From assembly GCA_002435385.1 (NCBI GenBank), contig DJMN01000050.1, positions 1 through 17,611 on the forward strand: 17,611 nucleotides of DNA, written 5' to 3'. The notes below the pieces were generated by a model that had not been told where the DNA came from, made no database searches, and worked only from the letters and a program-made list of their open reading frames with translations. This document shows, in pieces, positions 1-7,649 of this stretch. The position numbers were made by a program, and so were the translations under genes. How positions within the stretch are numbered: position 1 is the first letter of the stretch; each line of letters starts with the position of its first letter. The stretch comes from Patescibacteria group bacterium UBA6489 (GTDB lineage Bacteria > Patescibacteriota > Gracilibacteria > BD1-5 > UBA6164).

Positions 1-269
1 AAAAAAACTGGGGAGTTTTGAGATCTATATCTTGGACATCAAATTGAGATATGGGGGGAATAAATACTAATTTTATAATATCTTCAAATTGACATAACTT
101 AAGTATTGATAATTTAAAGCTTTTGTGCGACTTAATAGAAGATATTGATAACTGATGAGATTTTTCTGAATTAAAAGAAAGGAATTATGAAGGTGAAGTA
201 ATGAGTAAAGAAATAGAATGAACGAGAAAGTGAACTCTATCTAGATTTATGTCAATATTTAGATTATAA
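1..269 (+). CDS. C-terminal part of an unrecognised protein (5' end outside window)
   Basis: An open frame in phase with position 3 runs from the window edge to TAA at 267-269, giving about 88 codons. It contains in-frame TGA codons (for example at 219 and 231) read as glycine. The product is hydrophilic and mixed in charge, ending SRFMSIFRL; no signal peptide, membrane segment or family motif is visible. An in-frame ATG at 51 could be a start, but the frame stays open to the left edge, so the protein is probably longer. The next gene starts 72 nt downstream behind its own candidate promoter. No function is assigned. Confidence 0.55.
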
Positions 270-284
270 GAAGCTTATATAAGT

Positions 285-313
285 TTGACTTTGTAAAAAA
301 AATGATGTAAATT
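285..313 (+). promoter_or_regulatory. Sigma-70-type promoter for the 342-719 gene
   Basis: TTGACT (285-290), a 17-nt spacer and TAAATT (308-313) lie about 30 nt upstream of the ATG at 342. The -35 box is close to consensus and the -10 box matches at four of six positions. The inferred 5' leader is about 20 nt with no Shine-Dalgarno sequence. Confidence 0.4.
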
Positions 314-341
314 TAAAGAAATATAAAAATAATTATTTGTT

Positions 342-719
342 ATGAAATTAACAACAGCAGAAAAACTTTTAGAAGAAATAAAAAGACCTCCTATAGAGGG
401 ATATGAGACAGTGGAACAGACAAAATCATGAGTTAGAGTTCTATTATATGAATTTGTAATCTGAAAATCAGAATGATGTATTATATTTAAAGAATCAAGA
501 GGAAAAAGTAATACACATATCATGTGGAAAGAATGAGTGGATATACCTTTTTGTGTAGCTTGTAAGATATATAAAGAACTAAAACATAGATTTTGAGAAT
601 GTTCTTGAACTATTTCTCGTGAATGAAATAAAATTAGATTAACTAGTCCTTCTGTATGAGTACATTATTTTGAAAGTAACTGAGAATATGATTGATATTC
701 TGAAGAAGAATATTATTAA
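342..719 (+). CDS. Hypothetical protein, 125 aa
   Basis: The frame runs from ATG 342 to TAA 717-719, and eleven in-frame TGA codons are read as glycine. The product is a soluble-looking alpha/beta protein starting MKLTTAEKLLEEIKRPPIEG and ending in an acidic, Tyr-rich tail (EYDGYSEEEYY). Three cysteines lie in the middle (FCVACKIYKE and the following GEC), but they do not form a CxxC pair typical of a zinc ribbon. There is no signal peptide or membrane segment. A strong terminator follows directly. It is probably a real gene: it is long under code 25, and it has a promoter before it and a terminator after it. I do not recognise the family. Confidence 0.7.
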
Positions 720-728
720 AAAAACAAA

Positions 729-767
729 AAGATAGTTTTAGATAAGTTCTAAAATTATCTTTTTTTA
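729..767. terminator. Bidirectional intrinsic terminator
   Basis: A 14-bp stem with one G-U pair (729-742 with 748-761) and a 5-nt loop is followed by a T-tract on the plus strand and preceded by an A-tract that becomes a T-tract on the minus strand. It lies between convergent genes, the 125-aa gene on plus and the bL33-like gene on minus, and can serve both. Confidence 0.8.
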
Positions 768-789
768 TCTAATTTCTAAGAGAAAACTT

Positions 790-954
790 TTACCTCAAAA
801 TAACATTTTGACATACATTATCACAGGTTGCCTCCCTATATTCAACTAAAACTAAAGCTCTGTTTCTAGTGGTTTTTCTATATTTGTAAACATATTCACT
901 ATATGGAGATATTAAACAGCGAAATTTTTCTCTCATAGCAACAAAGATACTCAT
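790..954 (-). CDS. rpmG: Probable 50S ribosomal protein bL33
   Basis: This is a 54-aa minus-strand frame from ATG 952-954 to TAA 790-792; ATG 934-936 gives a 48-aa alternative starting MREKFR. From residue 8 it aligns without gaps to my memory of the proteobacterial bL33 pattern REK(I/F)(K/R)..SS....(F/Y)Y...K...: it shows REKFRCLIS, then a Tyr-rich strand (EYVYKYRKTTRNR), then a hydrophobic strand LVLVEY. Size and basicity fit bL33. The CxxC zinc pairs of some bL33 proteins are absent; only isolated cysteines are present (C14 and a C-x3-C near the end). A good minus-strand promoter and a terminator frame it. The identification rests on a short alignment and is probable rather than certain; the alternative is an unknown small basic protein. 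Confidence 0.55.
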   Translation of the reverse strand: MSIFVAMREKFRCLISPYSEYVYKYRKTTRNRALVLVEYREATCDNVCQNVILR

Positions 955-989
955 AAAACTTGTTTTTAGGAAATAATTTCTATAATAAA

Positions 990-1018
990 ATAATATCACA
1001 TTTATAAAAACAGGTCAA
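990..1018 (-). promoter_or_regulatory. Sigma-70-type promoter for the bL33-like gene
   Basis: On the minus strand, TTGACC (1018-1013), an exact 17-nt spacer and TATTAT (995-990) are present. Transcription would start near 983, giving a leader of about 29 nt before the ATG at 954. This promoter supports 954 (or 936) as the start rather than the upstream GTG at 999. Confidence 0.6.
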
Positions 1019-1070
1019 AAAATAGATACTATTTTTTTAGTATTTTTTATTAAACATTAAAACAAGATTT

Positions 1071-1886
1071 ATGGAAATATTTTGAATATCATTAACAAGC
1101 ACAAATAAAGAAAAAGTATTATCCGAAATAATAAAATTAGAAAAAAAATCTATAGTATTTACACCAAATCCTGAAATTTTATTAAAGATTAGAAAAGATA
1201 GCGAATTTAAAGAAACTTTAAACAAGGCAGACTATCTTTTACCAGATGGAATAGGGATATTTATAGCTTATCAAATTTTATCAGACAAACAAAAAAGTAA
1301 AATTGTTCAAACTCTAAAATTACCATATTATATATTTAATTTATTCTTTAGAAGAAAATACCTATATAAAATATATTGAGAAAGGATTTGTGGTAGTGAT
1401 TTAACCAAGTCATTATTAGAAGAATTTAACAAGAGAAAAGAGAAAATAACAGTTATAGATTTACATACACCTTGGGATGAAAATAAGAAAAAATTTCAAG
1501 AAAACTTTAAAAACAAAATGCAAGAATACTTTCCTAATTTAAAGATAGACTACCATATCTATGATGAGTCAAAAAAAGAAGAAATTATAGAAGAAATAAA
1601 AAAATCGGATTCAAAAGCTTTATTCTCAACACTCTGAATGAAAAAGCAAGAACAGTCAGTAATAGAAATTATGAAAAAATGTGAAAATATAAAATTATGA
1701 TTATGAATATGATCAAGCTTTGATTATTTCACAGGATTCCAAAAAAGAGCACCAAAATTTATGAGAATGATGTGAATAGAATGGCTTTATAGGTTATTTA
1801 CCTGACCACAAAAATTAAAAAGACTAAAAAGACTATACAATGCAATTTTTGTATTTACTTGGAAAATAATAAAGGAATGTAACTAA
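1071..1886 (+). CDS. WecG/TagA/CpsF family glycosyltransferase (GT26)
   Basis: This 271-aa protein runs from ATG 1071 to TAA 1884-1886. Family hallmarks appear in order: TPNPEILLKIRKD (31-43), LPDGIGIF (57-64), the RxCGSDL segment (about 104-111), and the C-terminal signature GIGSSFDYFTGFQKRAP (212-228) followed by GIEWLYRL. Several of these glycines are TGA codons. The family transfers N-acetylmannosamine or a related sugar onto a lipid-linked acceptor at the cytoplasmic membrane during surface polymer or teichoic-acid linkage-unit synthesis; the acceptor here is unknown. The C-terminal basic, aromatic tail fits peripheral membrane association. The length is typical or slightly long. It is a stand-alone gene in front of pheA with a 135-nt gap, so no polysaccharide cluster is visible. 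Confidence 0.9.
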
Positions 1887-1958
1887 AATATAGTATTTCT
1901 TAAAAAATAATTTTTATAAATTTATAAAGAAAAGAAATTCTATTAATTACCCTTATAT

Positions 1959-1987
1959 TTGATACATTATCTTTTTCAATGTAATTT
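1959..1987 (+). promoter_or_regulatory. Possible promoter for pheA
   Basis: TTGATA (1959-1964), a 17-nt spacer and TAATTT (1982-1987) lie 34 nt before the pheA ATG. The background is very AT-rich, so this is only a candidate. Confidence 0.3.
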
Positions 1988-2021
1988 AATTACAATAAAA
2001 TATAAAATTAACAAAAACATA

Positions 2022-2837
2022 ATGAATATATATTACCAATGAATAGAATGATCATATAGTTTTAATACATCAGAAATAGTGAAAGTATCATTAAATGAAA
2101 AAATAAAAGAAGTAAAACCTTGTTCAACATTTGATTCTGTTTGGGAAAAAATAGGGAAAGAAAATTGATTGTGAGTTCTTCCTGTGGAAAACTCATATGC
2201 TTGAAATGTTCATATAAACCTATATAACTTTTTAAAGTATGATTATGAAATAATCTGAGAATATAACCTAGAAGTGAAGCATTGTTTATTATCAAAAGAA
2301 AAGGATATAAAAGCTGTAAAAGAAGTTTATGCTCATCCTCAAGCATTAAATCAGTGTTATAAATATTTAAAAGAAAAAAATATACACCCAAATAATTATT
2401 TAGATAATTGATTGGCTGCAAAAATGGTTTCAGAAAGTGATGAAAAATGAATCTGAGCAGTTGCCTCAATAGAAGCATCTAAAATCTATTGATTAAATGT
2501 ACTAGAGGAAAACATACAAGACCAAGATTGAAACACTACTAGGTTTTTTCTAGTAGCACCTAAAAATTCTGGTCTAGAATATAGTGAAAAAAAATGAAAA
2601 ATAACAATTATATTTGAAGCTAGAGATATACCATCAAGTCTCTATAAATGTTTATGAGCTTTTGCAACAAACGGAATAAACTTATCAAAAATAGAAAGCC
2701 TACCAAGTTATACAGGACCTTTCTCTTATCTTTTTTGGCTTGATTTTGAATGAAATTTAGAAAATGATAATGTAAAAAAAGCACTACATGAATTAGAATT
2801 TTTTACTAGTTTTATAAAGGTGTTGGGGGAGTATTAA
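2022..2837 (+). CDS. pheA: Prephenate dehydratase with ACT domain
   Basis: This 271-aa protein converts prephenate to phenylpyruvate, the penultimate step of phenylalanine synthesis. Residues 1-180 form the dehydratase domain: QGIEGSYS at the N-terminus, LPVENSYAGNVH (53-64), HPQALNQC (105-112), ASIEAS (148-153) and the catalytic NTTRFF (171-176), whose Thr-Arg-Phe is diagnostic. Residues about 192-271 are the regulatory ACT domain, with RDIPSSLYKCLGAFATNGIN and then KIESLPSYTGPFSY, matching the ESRP-type Phe-binding motif. Many glycines are TGA. It is a monofunctional enzyme with no chorismate mutase domain. RlmH follows after 25 nt, so the two are likely cotranscribed. No other aromatic pathway gene is in the window. 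Confidence 0.95.
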
Positions 2838-2862
2838 AATTAAATGAAAAATAATTTAAACC

Positions 2863-3306
2863 ATGACAAAAATATACATAATAGCAGATAGTTTCAAACA
2901 TTTTGAAACACCTATAAAAGAATATGAAAAAAGGCTTTGAAAAAACTGTAATCTCATTAAAATAAAACCAGAAAAAAACTGAGACATAATACAAAAAGAA
3001 ACACAAAACATAATAGAAAAACTAAAAAAAGAAAACTGATACAAGATAATACTAAACCCAAAATGAAAAAGCTTTTCAACAGAAAAGCTTTATGAGTTTA
3101 TAGAAAACAAAAAACAAAATTTCTGAAACATAATATTCATCATATGATGAGCCAATTGACTCTCTTATGAAGAACTAAAACCACACATAGACTTAGAAAT
3201 AAACCTTTGAGAATTAACTATGCCACATGCTCTAGCTCTACTTGTATTATTAGAGCAAGTCTATAGAATAGAAATGATAAAGAAATGAACTAGTTACCAT
3301 AAGTAG
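2863..3306 (+). CDS. rlmH: 23S rRNA (pseudouridine1915-N3)-methyltransferase RlmH
   Basis: This 147-aa SPOUT methyltransferase methylates N3 of pseudouridine 1915 in helix 69 of 23S rRNA using S-adenosylmethionine. The knot motifs are clear: FIIGGANG (92-99), LTMPHALALLVLLEQVYR (118-135) and the C-terminal SYHK, equivalent to the usual YH(R/K) end. All ten glycines are encoded by TGA, which makes this gene one of the cleanest proofs of the recoding. It ends with TAG, one of two TAG stops in the window. The start at ATG 2863 gives the normal SPOUT beginning (MTKIYIIADSF). The upstream ATG at 2844 is in another frame and stops quickly. Confidence 0.95.
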
Positions 3307-3331
3307 TATTACTTAGCCAAAGAAAAATACA

Positions 3332-3486
3332 TCACCCTAGCCCTCTCCTCAAGGAGAGGGAACAGTAGGGAAAAATTTTAATTCCCTTCTTTTCCCCTTT
3401 CATTATATAAGGAAAGAGGAAAACATGCGAAGCGAAAAATTGTAGCCCTCCTCTCCTTGAGGAGAGGAGATTCAGAGGTGAGGTTA
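3332..3486. repeat. Composite palindromic repeat element with two inverted GC-rich hairpins
   Basis: The element has a left hairpin with a 9-bp stem (3341-3349 with 3352-3360) and a right hairpin with a 10-bp stem (3448-3457 with 3460-3469). The two are inverted copies, each with a tail resembling CTAGGGTGA or GAGGTGAGGTTA. The roughly 85 bp between them contains two weaker internal inverted repeats. It lies between rlmH and the M3 peptidase gene and is much richer in G and C than its surroundings. Related units lie at 11110-11242 and 17434-17476. It resembles a REP/BIME- or MITE-like element with no coding capacity, and it may also end the rlmH transcript. Confidence 0.75.
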
Positions 3487-3538
3487 AAGAAAGCACAAGG
3501 AGCTAGGAATAAATATTTACCACATAAAAAACAAACCA

Positions 3539-5548
3539 GTGAAAAAACAACAATTAAAACAAAAAATCCTACAAGAACTAAATACAAATGAAATTCCAGA
3601 TTTAAAATTTCTATACTCAGATGAAGTTTTAGAAATAACACCTGAAATACTAGAAGAACTTTTAGAAGAAGAAAAAAAAGACTTCAAAGAAAAGTTAAAA
3701 ACAGAAAGTAAGGACATAACTTTTGAATTTTTTGAGGAATTCTCAATTCTAGATTTTTTCTTTTGATTGTTAGATCATCTTCTAAATGTAAAATCATCAG
3801 ATAAGGTAAGAAAGATTATAGAAGACTTTGAACCAAAACTAATAGACTTTTCAAACGAAGTCTCATACAACAAGAGATTTTATGAAATGGTAGTATATTG
3901 TTATGAAAACTGTAAATTAGATGAAGAGCAAAAAAGAATATTGAACCAAGACATAAAATCATATAAAATCAGATGAATAAATTTACCAGAAGAAAAACAA
4001 GAAAAGTTAAAAAAAATAAACAAAGAACTAAGGCAATTATCACAAAAAATGTGAAACAATACACTTGATAGTGAAAATGAGTTTTCTTATTTTATAGAGG
4101 ACGATAAATATTTAAAAGACTTACCAGAAGATATATTAAAAACAGCCCAAGATAAAGCCCAAAAAGAAAATAAAAATTGATATCTTTTTGATTCAAGTTC
4201 TAGCTTTTATATGGCTATTTTAAAATTTTGTGATTCAGGAGATATAAGAAAGCATTTTTACAAGGCAAGATGTAATTTCGCATCGAGCTGAAAATATGAC
4301 AATAGAGAAATTATTTTAAAGATACTAAAACTTAGAGAAAAAAAGGCAAAAATTCTAGGATATAAAAATTATTCAGAATTATCTCTAGAGTTTAAAATGG
4401 CAGAGTCACCAGAAAAAATAAAAGAACTACTATTTGATATCACATCAAAATCAAAACAAAAAGCAGAAATAGAACTAGATAAGTTGAAGAAATATTTCAA
4501 CTTAGAAGAAATAAAACCTTGGGATATAGCCTATTACAATAGAATATTAAAAGAAGAAAAATACAATTTTGATGAGAAAAAACTAAAGAAATATTTTGAA
4601 TTTACCAGAGTAAAAAAATGACTTTTTGATGTAGTAAAAAAATTATACAACATAGAACTAGAAAAAATAGAAGTAGAAAGCTATGAAAAAGATTTAGACT
4701 TTTATAAAGTCTATAAAGATTGAGAATTTATTTCATATTTTATTGCAGATTATTTTTACAGAGAGAAAAAAAGAAGCTGAGCATGGGAAAATCATCTTAG
4801 AACAAAATATTTTTCAGAATTACAAAAAAAATATCCAATAATTGTAAATGTAACTAATTTTCAAAAAGCAACGGAATGAGAAACTCTTTTAACTCTATCA
4901 GATGTTCAAACTATGTTTCATGAATTTTGACATGCCATTCATGATATGTCATCAATTTCAAAATATTCAGATTTATGAATAAGTTGAGTAGAATGGGATT
5001 TTATAGAATTACCATCTCAAATACTAGAAAATTGGGCTAAAAAACAAGAATCTGTAAACCTATTTGCAGAACACATAGAAACTTCTGAAAAAATTCCAGA
5101 AGAAACATTTGATACACTAAAATTATTAGAACAATTCTGAACTTGAAATTTTTATCTAAAACAATCTGAATATGCTCTAGTTGATATAACTTTACACAGC
5201 GAAGAAATTCCAAGTGATATTTTAGAACTAGATAAAAAAATACTAAATACAATAAATAACATATCAATATTTACACAAACAGAAGACTATAAAACCTATA
5301 CTTCTTTTACTCATATATTTGACTGATGATATGCTTCATGATACTACAGTTATATGTGGGCAGAAATAATAGAAGCAGATATTTTTAGTGAGTTTGAAAA
5401 GAATTGAATCTTTAATAAAGTTGTAAGTAAAAAATTTTTGGATAAAATACTATCACAATGAAGTAAAAAAGATGCAAGAGACCTTTTTAAAGATTTTATG
5501 TGAAGAGATGTCGATATAAAGGCATTTTTAGATAGACAAGGGTTTTAA
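3539..5548 (+). CDS. M3 family metallopeptidase (oligopeptidase A-like)
   Basis: This 669-aa cytosolic zinc endopeptidase degrades short peptides. The gluzincin site HEFGHAIHDM starts at residue 461, and the third zinc ligand is Glu490 in FIELPSQILENW; both are hallmarks of M3. The C-terminal YASGYYSYMWAEIIEADIF segment is the usual M3 substrate-binding region, and the length matches oligopeptidase A and thimet-type enzymes. Twenty of 23 glycines are TGA, including the glycine of HEFGH. The start is GTG at 3539: the frame is open upstream only to a TAA at 3485 and contains no ATG there. The N-terminal third (residues 1-200) is Lys/Glu-rich and diverged. The ECF sigma promoter begins about 22 nt after its stop, with no terminator in between. 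Confidence 0.93.
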
Positions 5549-5570
5549 AAAACAAAATACATTTTATATT

Positions 5571-5598
5571 TGTCACTTTTTAGTTTACTTTTCGTTAT
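5571..5598 (+). promoter_or_regulatory. Predicted ECF-type promoter of the sigma/anti-sigma operon
   Basis: TGTCAC (5571-5576), 16 nt and CGTTAT (5593-5598) are present. The same two boxes with the same spacing recur at 7414-7441. The layout matches ECF promoters (a TGxxAC-like -35 and a CGT-type -10). The -10 is so close to the ATG at 5602 that the transcript would be leaderless or nearly so. Autoregulation by the encoded sigma factor is an inference. Confidence 0.6.
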
Positions 5599-5601
5599 AT
5601 T

Positions 5602-6153
5602 ATGTTAGATATTGAGTTAGTTGAACATTGTCAGAAATGAAACCTAGATTACTTTTGAACTCTCTATGATAGATATGTAGATAAAATATATAGATTTATC
5701 TATGTAAAAACATCAAAAAAAGAAGTTTCAGAAGATTTAACGAGTGAAGTTTTCATCAAGGCATTAAACAACATAAACAGGTTTAAAGTACAAAGCTGAG
5801 CTACTTTTAAGTCTTGGATTTATAGAATAGCACATAATTTAGTTATAGATTACTATAGATGCCAAAAAGAAGATCTAGCTTTAGATGATTATATGAACCT
5901 TTGAAAAATAGAAGATTTTTGAAAAGCCTTAGACGATAAAGAAAAAGTGAAAAAAGTTTTAGATTTCCTTGATACCTTAAAAAAGGAACACAAAGAGATA
6001 GTTATTATGAGAATTTGGGATAATTTAAGTTATAAAGAAATCTCTGATATAATATGATTAGAAGAAAGTAATTGTAAGCAAATATTTTGTAGAACAATTA
6101 AAAAAATAAACCCAAATTTAATTTTATTAGTTTTATTATTTATCGGTCTATAA
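5602..6153 (+). CDS. ECF-type RNA polymerase sigma-70 family factor
   Basis: This 183-aa protein has sigma region 2 at about 17-87 (FGTLYDRYVDKIYRF, then SEDLTSEVFIKAL, then FKSWIYRIAHNLVIDYYR) and region 4 at about 116-168 (LKKEHKEIVIMRIWDNLSYKE, then ISDIIGLEESNCKQIFCRTI, the helix-turn-helix). There is no region 1 or 3, as in ECF factors. It should direct RNA polymerase to TGTCAC-N16-CGTTAT promoters, one of which lies immediately upstream. Six of its seven glycines are TGA. An oddity is the hydrophobic C-terminal tail after region 4 (residues 170-183, LILLVLLFIGL), which is unusual for a sigma factor and might help membrane or partner association. The stop overlaps the next start (TAATG), indicating translational coupling with the anti-sigma candidate. 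Confidence 0.92.
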
Positions 6154-7253
6154 TGTGAAGAAGAAATAAAATGAAAAAAATCTCTGAAAAAATATCGGAT
6201 TTGAAATTAGAATTAAATCAAAAACAAGAATTTATAAAAGATGATTTAGATATACAAGAGCACTTAAATGAATTTACTTGAGGTGATTTTTCAGAAAAAG
6301 AACTGAAAGAGACTTTAGAATTACTAGCTAAATCTAAACCAGAGATAAAAGCTCCCACAGAGTTTAAAAGATGACTAAAAAATAGATTAGATTCTATAAT
6401 TGAATTAAAACAATGAGGTAGAAAAACAAAAGTAGGATATTTCCGTTTGCTTACTACTATCTTTTCATGAGCCTTAGCCATGTTTTGATTATTTTATTTT
6501 TTATGAGATAGTCTTTTTATTTGAGAGGATTGAGCTGATAAGTTTATAAAACAAAATCAAGTTTCAGAGGATGGACAATGAAGTGGTACTGAAAATAGAT
6601 CAGGAGAGGGCACATGAGTTTTAGAAAATGAAAATTGAGATGGGGAAGAAGATATAACAGAAGATGTACAAGCTCCTTCACAAAAGATTACCAATGATGA
6701 TATAAACGATTGGGTTCGTAGTAATCCTTATGTAGCTCCAGTAAATAATCAATCTCCACAAGCAGATGATACAACAGATTCATGAGATAATGGAGTAGAG
6801 TCACTAGATTCTCAATGAGAGGTGGTTGGTGAAAATCCAGCAAGTGTGACCACTGATTCTACAGATAATCAAGATACTTTAAATCAGCCAAAAAAATCTA
6901 TATATTCTGCAGAAGCAACTACAACTATGGGTACAACAACAGATAACCAAGATTCCTGAGAAGATATAGGAGTTGAAGAGTCTCCCTTAGATACAACCGA
7001 ACCAGATACAACAGTAGAAACTACAGACTGAATACCTCAGACTATAAATCAAGTAGATCCAAAATTATCAGAATTTAGAGCATATTGTAATACATTGTGA
7101 TGAGTTTTTTCATGAGAAATATGTACTTTAAATGGGAAATCTTGTAATATAGCAGATTTTACTATTTGAGCATGTCCTAGTAAAATAGAAAATAATGAAG
7201 ATACATCTGTTGATCCTGAGTTGCAAAGTATATTAGATAATTTATCAGATTAA
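6153..7253 (+). CDS. Putative transmembrane anti-sigma factor with a Cys-rich DUF333-like C-terminus
   Basis: This 366-aa protein starts at the ATG that overlaps the sigma stop by one base; ATG 6171 is an alternative. Residues 1-95 are a charged helical cytoplasmic domain. Its KPEIKAPTEFKRGLKNRL stretch (62-79) resembles the P..P..F...L...L segment often found before the membrane span of anti-sigma factors. One membrane segment lies at about 97-118. Residues 119-309 form an extracytoplasmic Asp/Glu/Thr/Asn/Ser-rich low-complexity spacer. Residues 310-342 carry four cysteines (312, 324, 331, 341) in a C...GG....CTLNGKSC....IGAC pattern that resembles the DUF333 domain. No zinc-binding HxxxCxxC motif is present. 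The anti-sigma role is inferred from the coupling to the ECF gene, the topology and the nearby PrsW; the sequence itself is not diagnostic. Confidence 0.7.
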
Positions 7254-7410
7254 TAAATTTATATCAGAATAAATCTTTAAAAAATAAAAATTAAACGAAG
7301 TGTCATAAGATTTTATACTAAAAATTATTTGTAAGAAAATCCTATCCTCTGAGTGTATTTTTATTTTTTTTATTACGATATACCTATTTTTAGAGAAACT
7401 TTTATAATTT
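7254..7410. other. AT-rich intergenic stretch with no recognised feature
   Basis: No code-25 frame of convincing length, RNA gene or clear terminator is visible between the anti-sigma stop and the ECF-type promoter at 7414. Several T-runs are present near 7360-7410 without a strong stem before them. Confidence 0.5.
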
Positions 7411-7413
7411 TTT

Positions 7414-7441
7414 TGTCACCTTTTTAAAAATAATTCGTTAT
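7414..7441 (+). promoter_or_regulatory. Second predicted ECF-type promoter, driving a small RNA
   Basis: TGTCAC (7414-7419), 16 nt and CGTTAT (7436-7441) match the boxes and spacing before the sigma gene. The similarity extends beyond the boxes: a TTT before TGTCAC, a TTTTTA run after it, TTCGTTATA, and a pyrimidine-T after the -10. Transcription would start near 7446. Confidence 0.6.
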
Positions 7442-7445
7442 ACTT

Positions 7446-7547
7446 AATGGTTAAGCCCTATTAAAGAAGAATTTAGAGGAATATTATAATGATACTGTAG
7501 ATGTAAAACAGTGTTACATTTATAATAAAATCCTCTAAATTTTTTTA
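7446..7547 (+). ncRNA. Predicted ECF-controlled structured small RNA (or attenuated leader)
   Basis: Starting from the ECF-type promoter, the roughly 100-nt transcript contains a long imperfect hairpin. Its outer stem of 11 bp or more pairs 7470-7480 with 7531-7541. A second 8-bp stem pairs 7482-7489 with 7520-7527. The apical part can form either ACTGT/ACAGT (7494-7498 with 7508-7512) or ATGTAA/TTACAT (7501-7506 with 7514-7519). A run of seven T residues follows the outer stem directly, as in an intrinsic terminator. There is no meaningful ORF: an ATG at 7447 gives only five codons. It could be a free regulatory RNA or an attenuator before the beta-propeller gene. The separate sigma-70 promoter at 7585 favours a free RNA. 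Confidence 0.5.
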
Positions 7548-7584
7548 TGCAAGTAGGATTAATTTTGTTATATTATATAGAACT

Positions 7585-7613
7585 TTGTTTTTTATGTAGA
7601 TATAGTATATAAT
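7585..7613 (+). promoter_or_regulatory. Sigma-70-type promoter of the beta-propeller gene
   Basis: TTGTTT (7585-7590), an exact 17-nt spacer and a perfect TATAAT (7608-7613) are present. Transcription would start near 7620, leaving about a 30-nt leader before the ATG at 7650, or a nearly leaderless message if the GTG at 7620 is used. Confidence 0.6.
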
Positions 7614-7649
7614 ATAAATGTGTTACTTTATTTTTTAATTTTTTTTATC

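Noticed and set aside
790..999. Longer bL33-like frame starting at GTG 997-999
   Set aside because: The predicted promoter's -10 box sits at 990-995, so this GTG would lie upstream of the transcription start.
1017..1038. AT-only hairpin followed by a T-run, upstream of the glycosyltransferase gene
   Set aside because: The 8-bp A/T stem is weak and typical of the base composition. No plus-strand gene ends just before it.
2062..2478. Minus-strand open frame of 138 codons
   Set aside because: It lies wholly opposite pheA, which has strong family motifs. The Leu/Phe-rich translation is the usual antisense shadow of an AT-rich gene.
3539..5548. A series of short genes or a pseudogene with many premature TGA stops
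   Set aside because: Reading TGA as Gly gives one intact M3 peptidase with all catalytic residues. The same holds for every other gene, so decay or sequencing error is not needed.
7447..7464. Five-codon leader peptide ATG..TAA inside the predicted small RNA
   Set aside because: It is too short to support, with no run of regulatory codons. Chance is sufficient.
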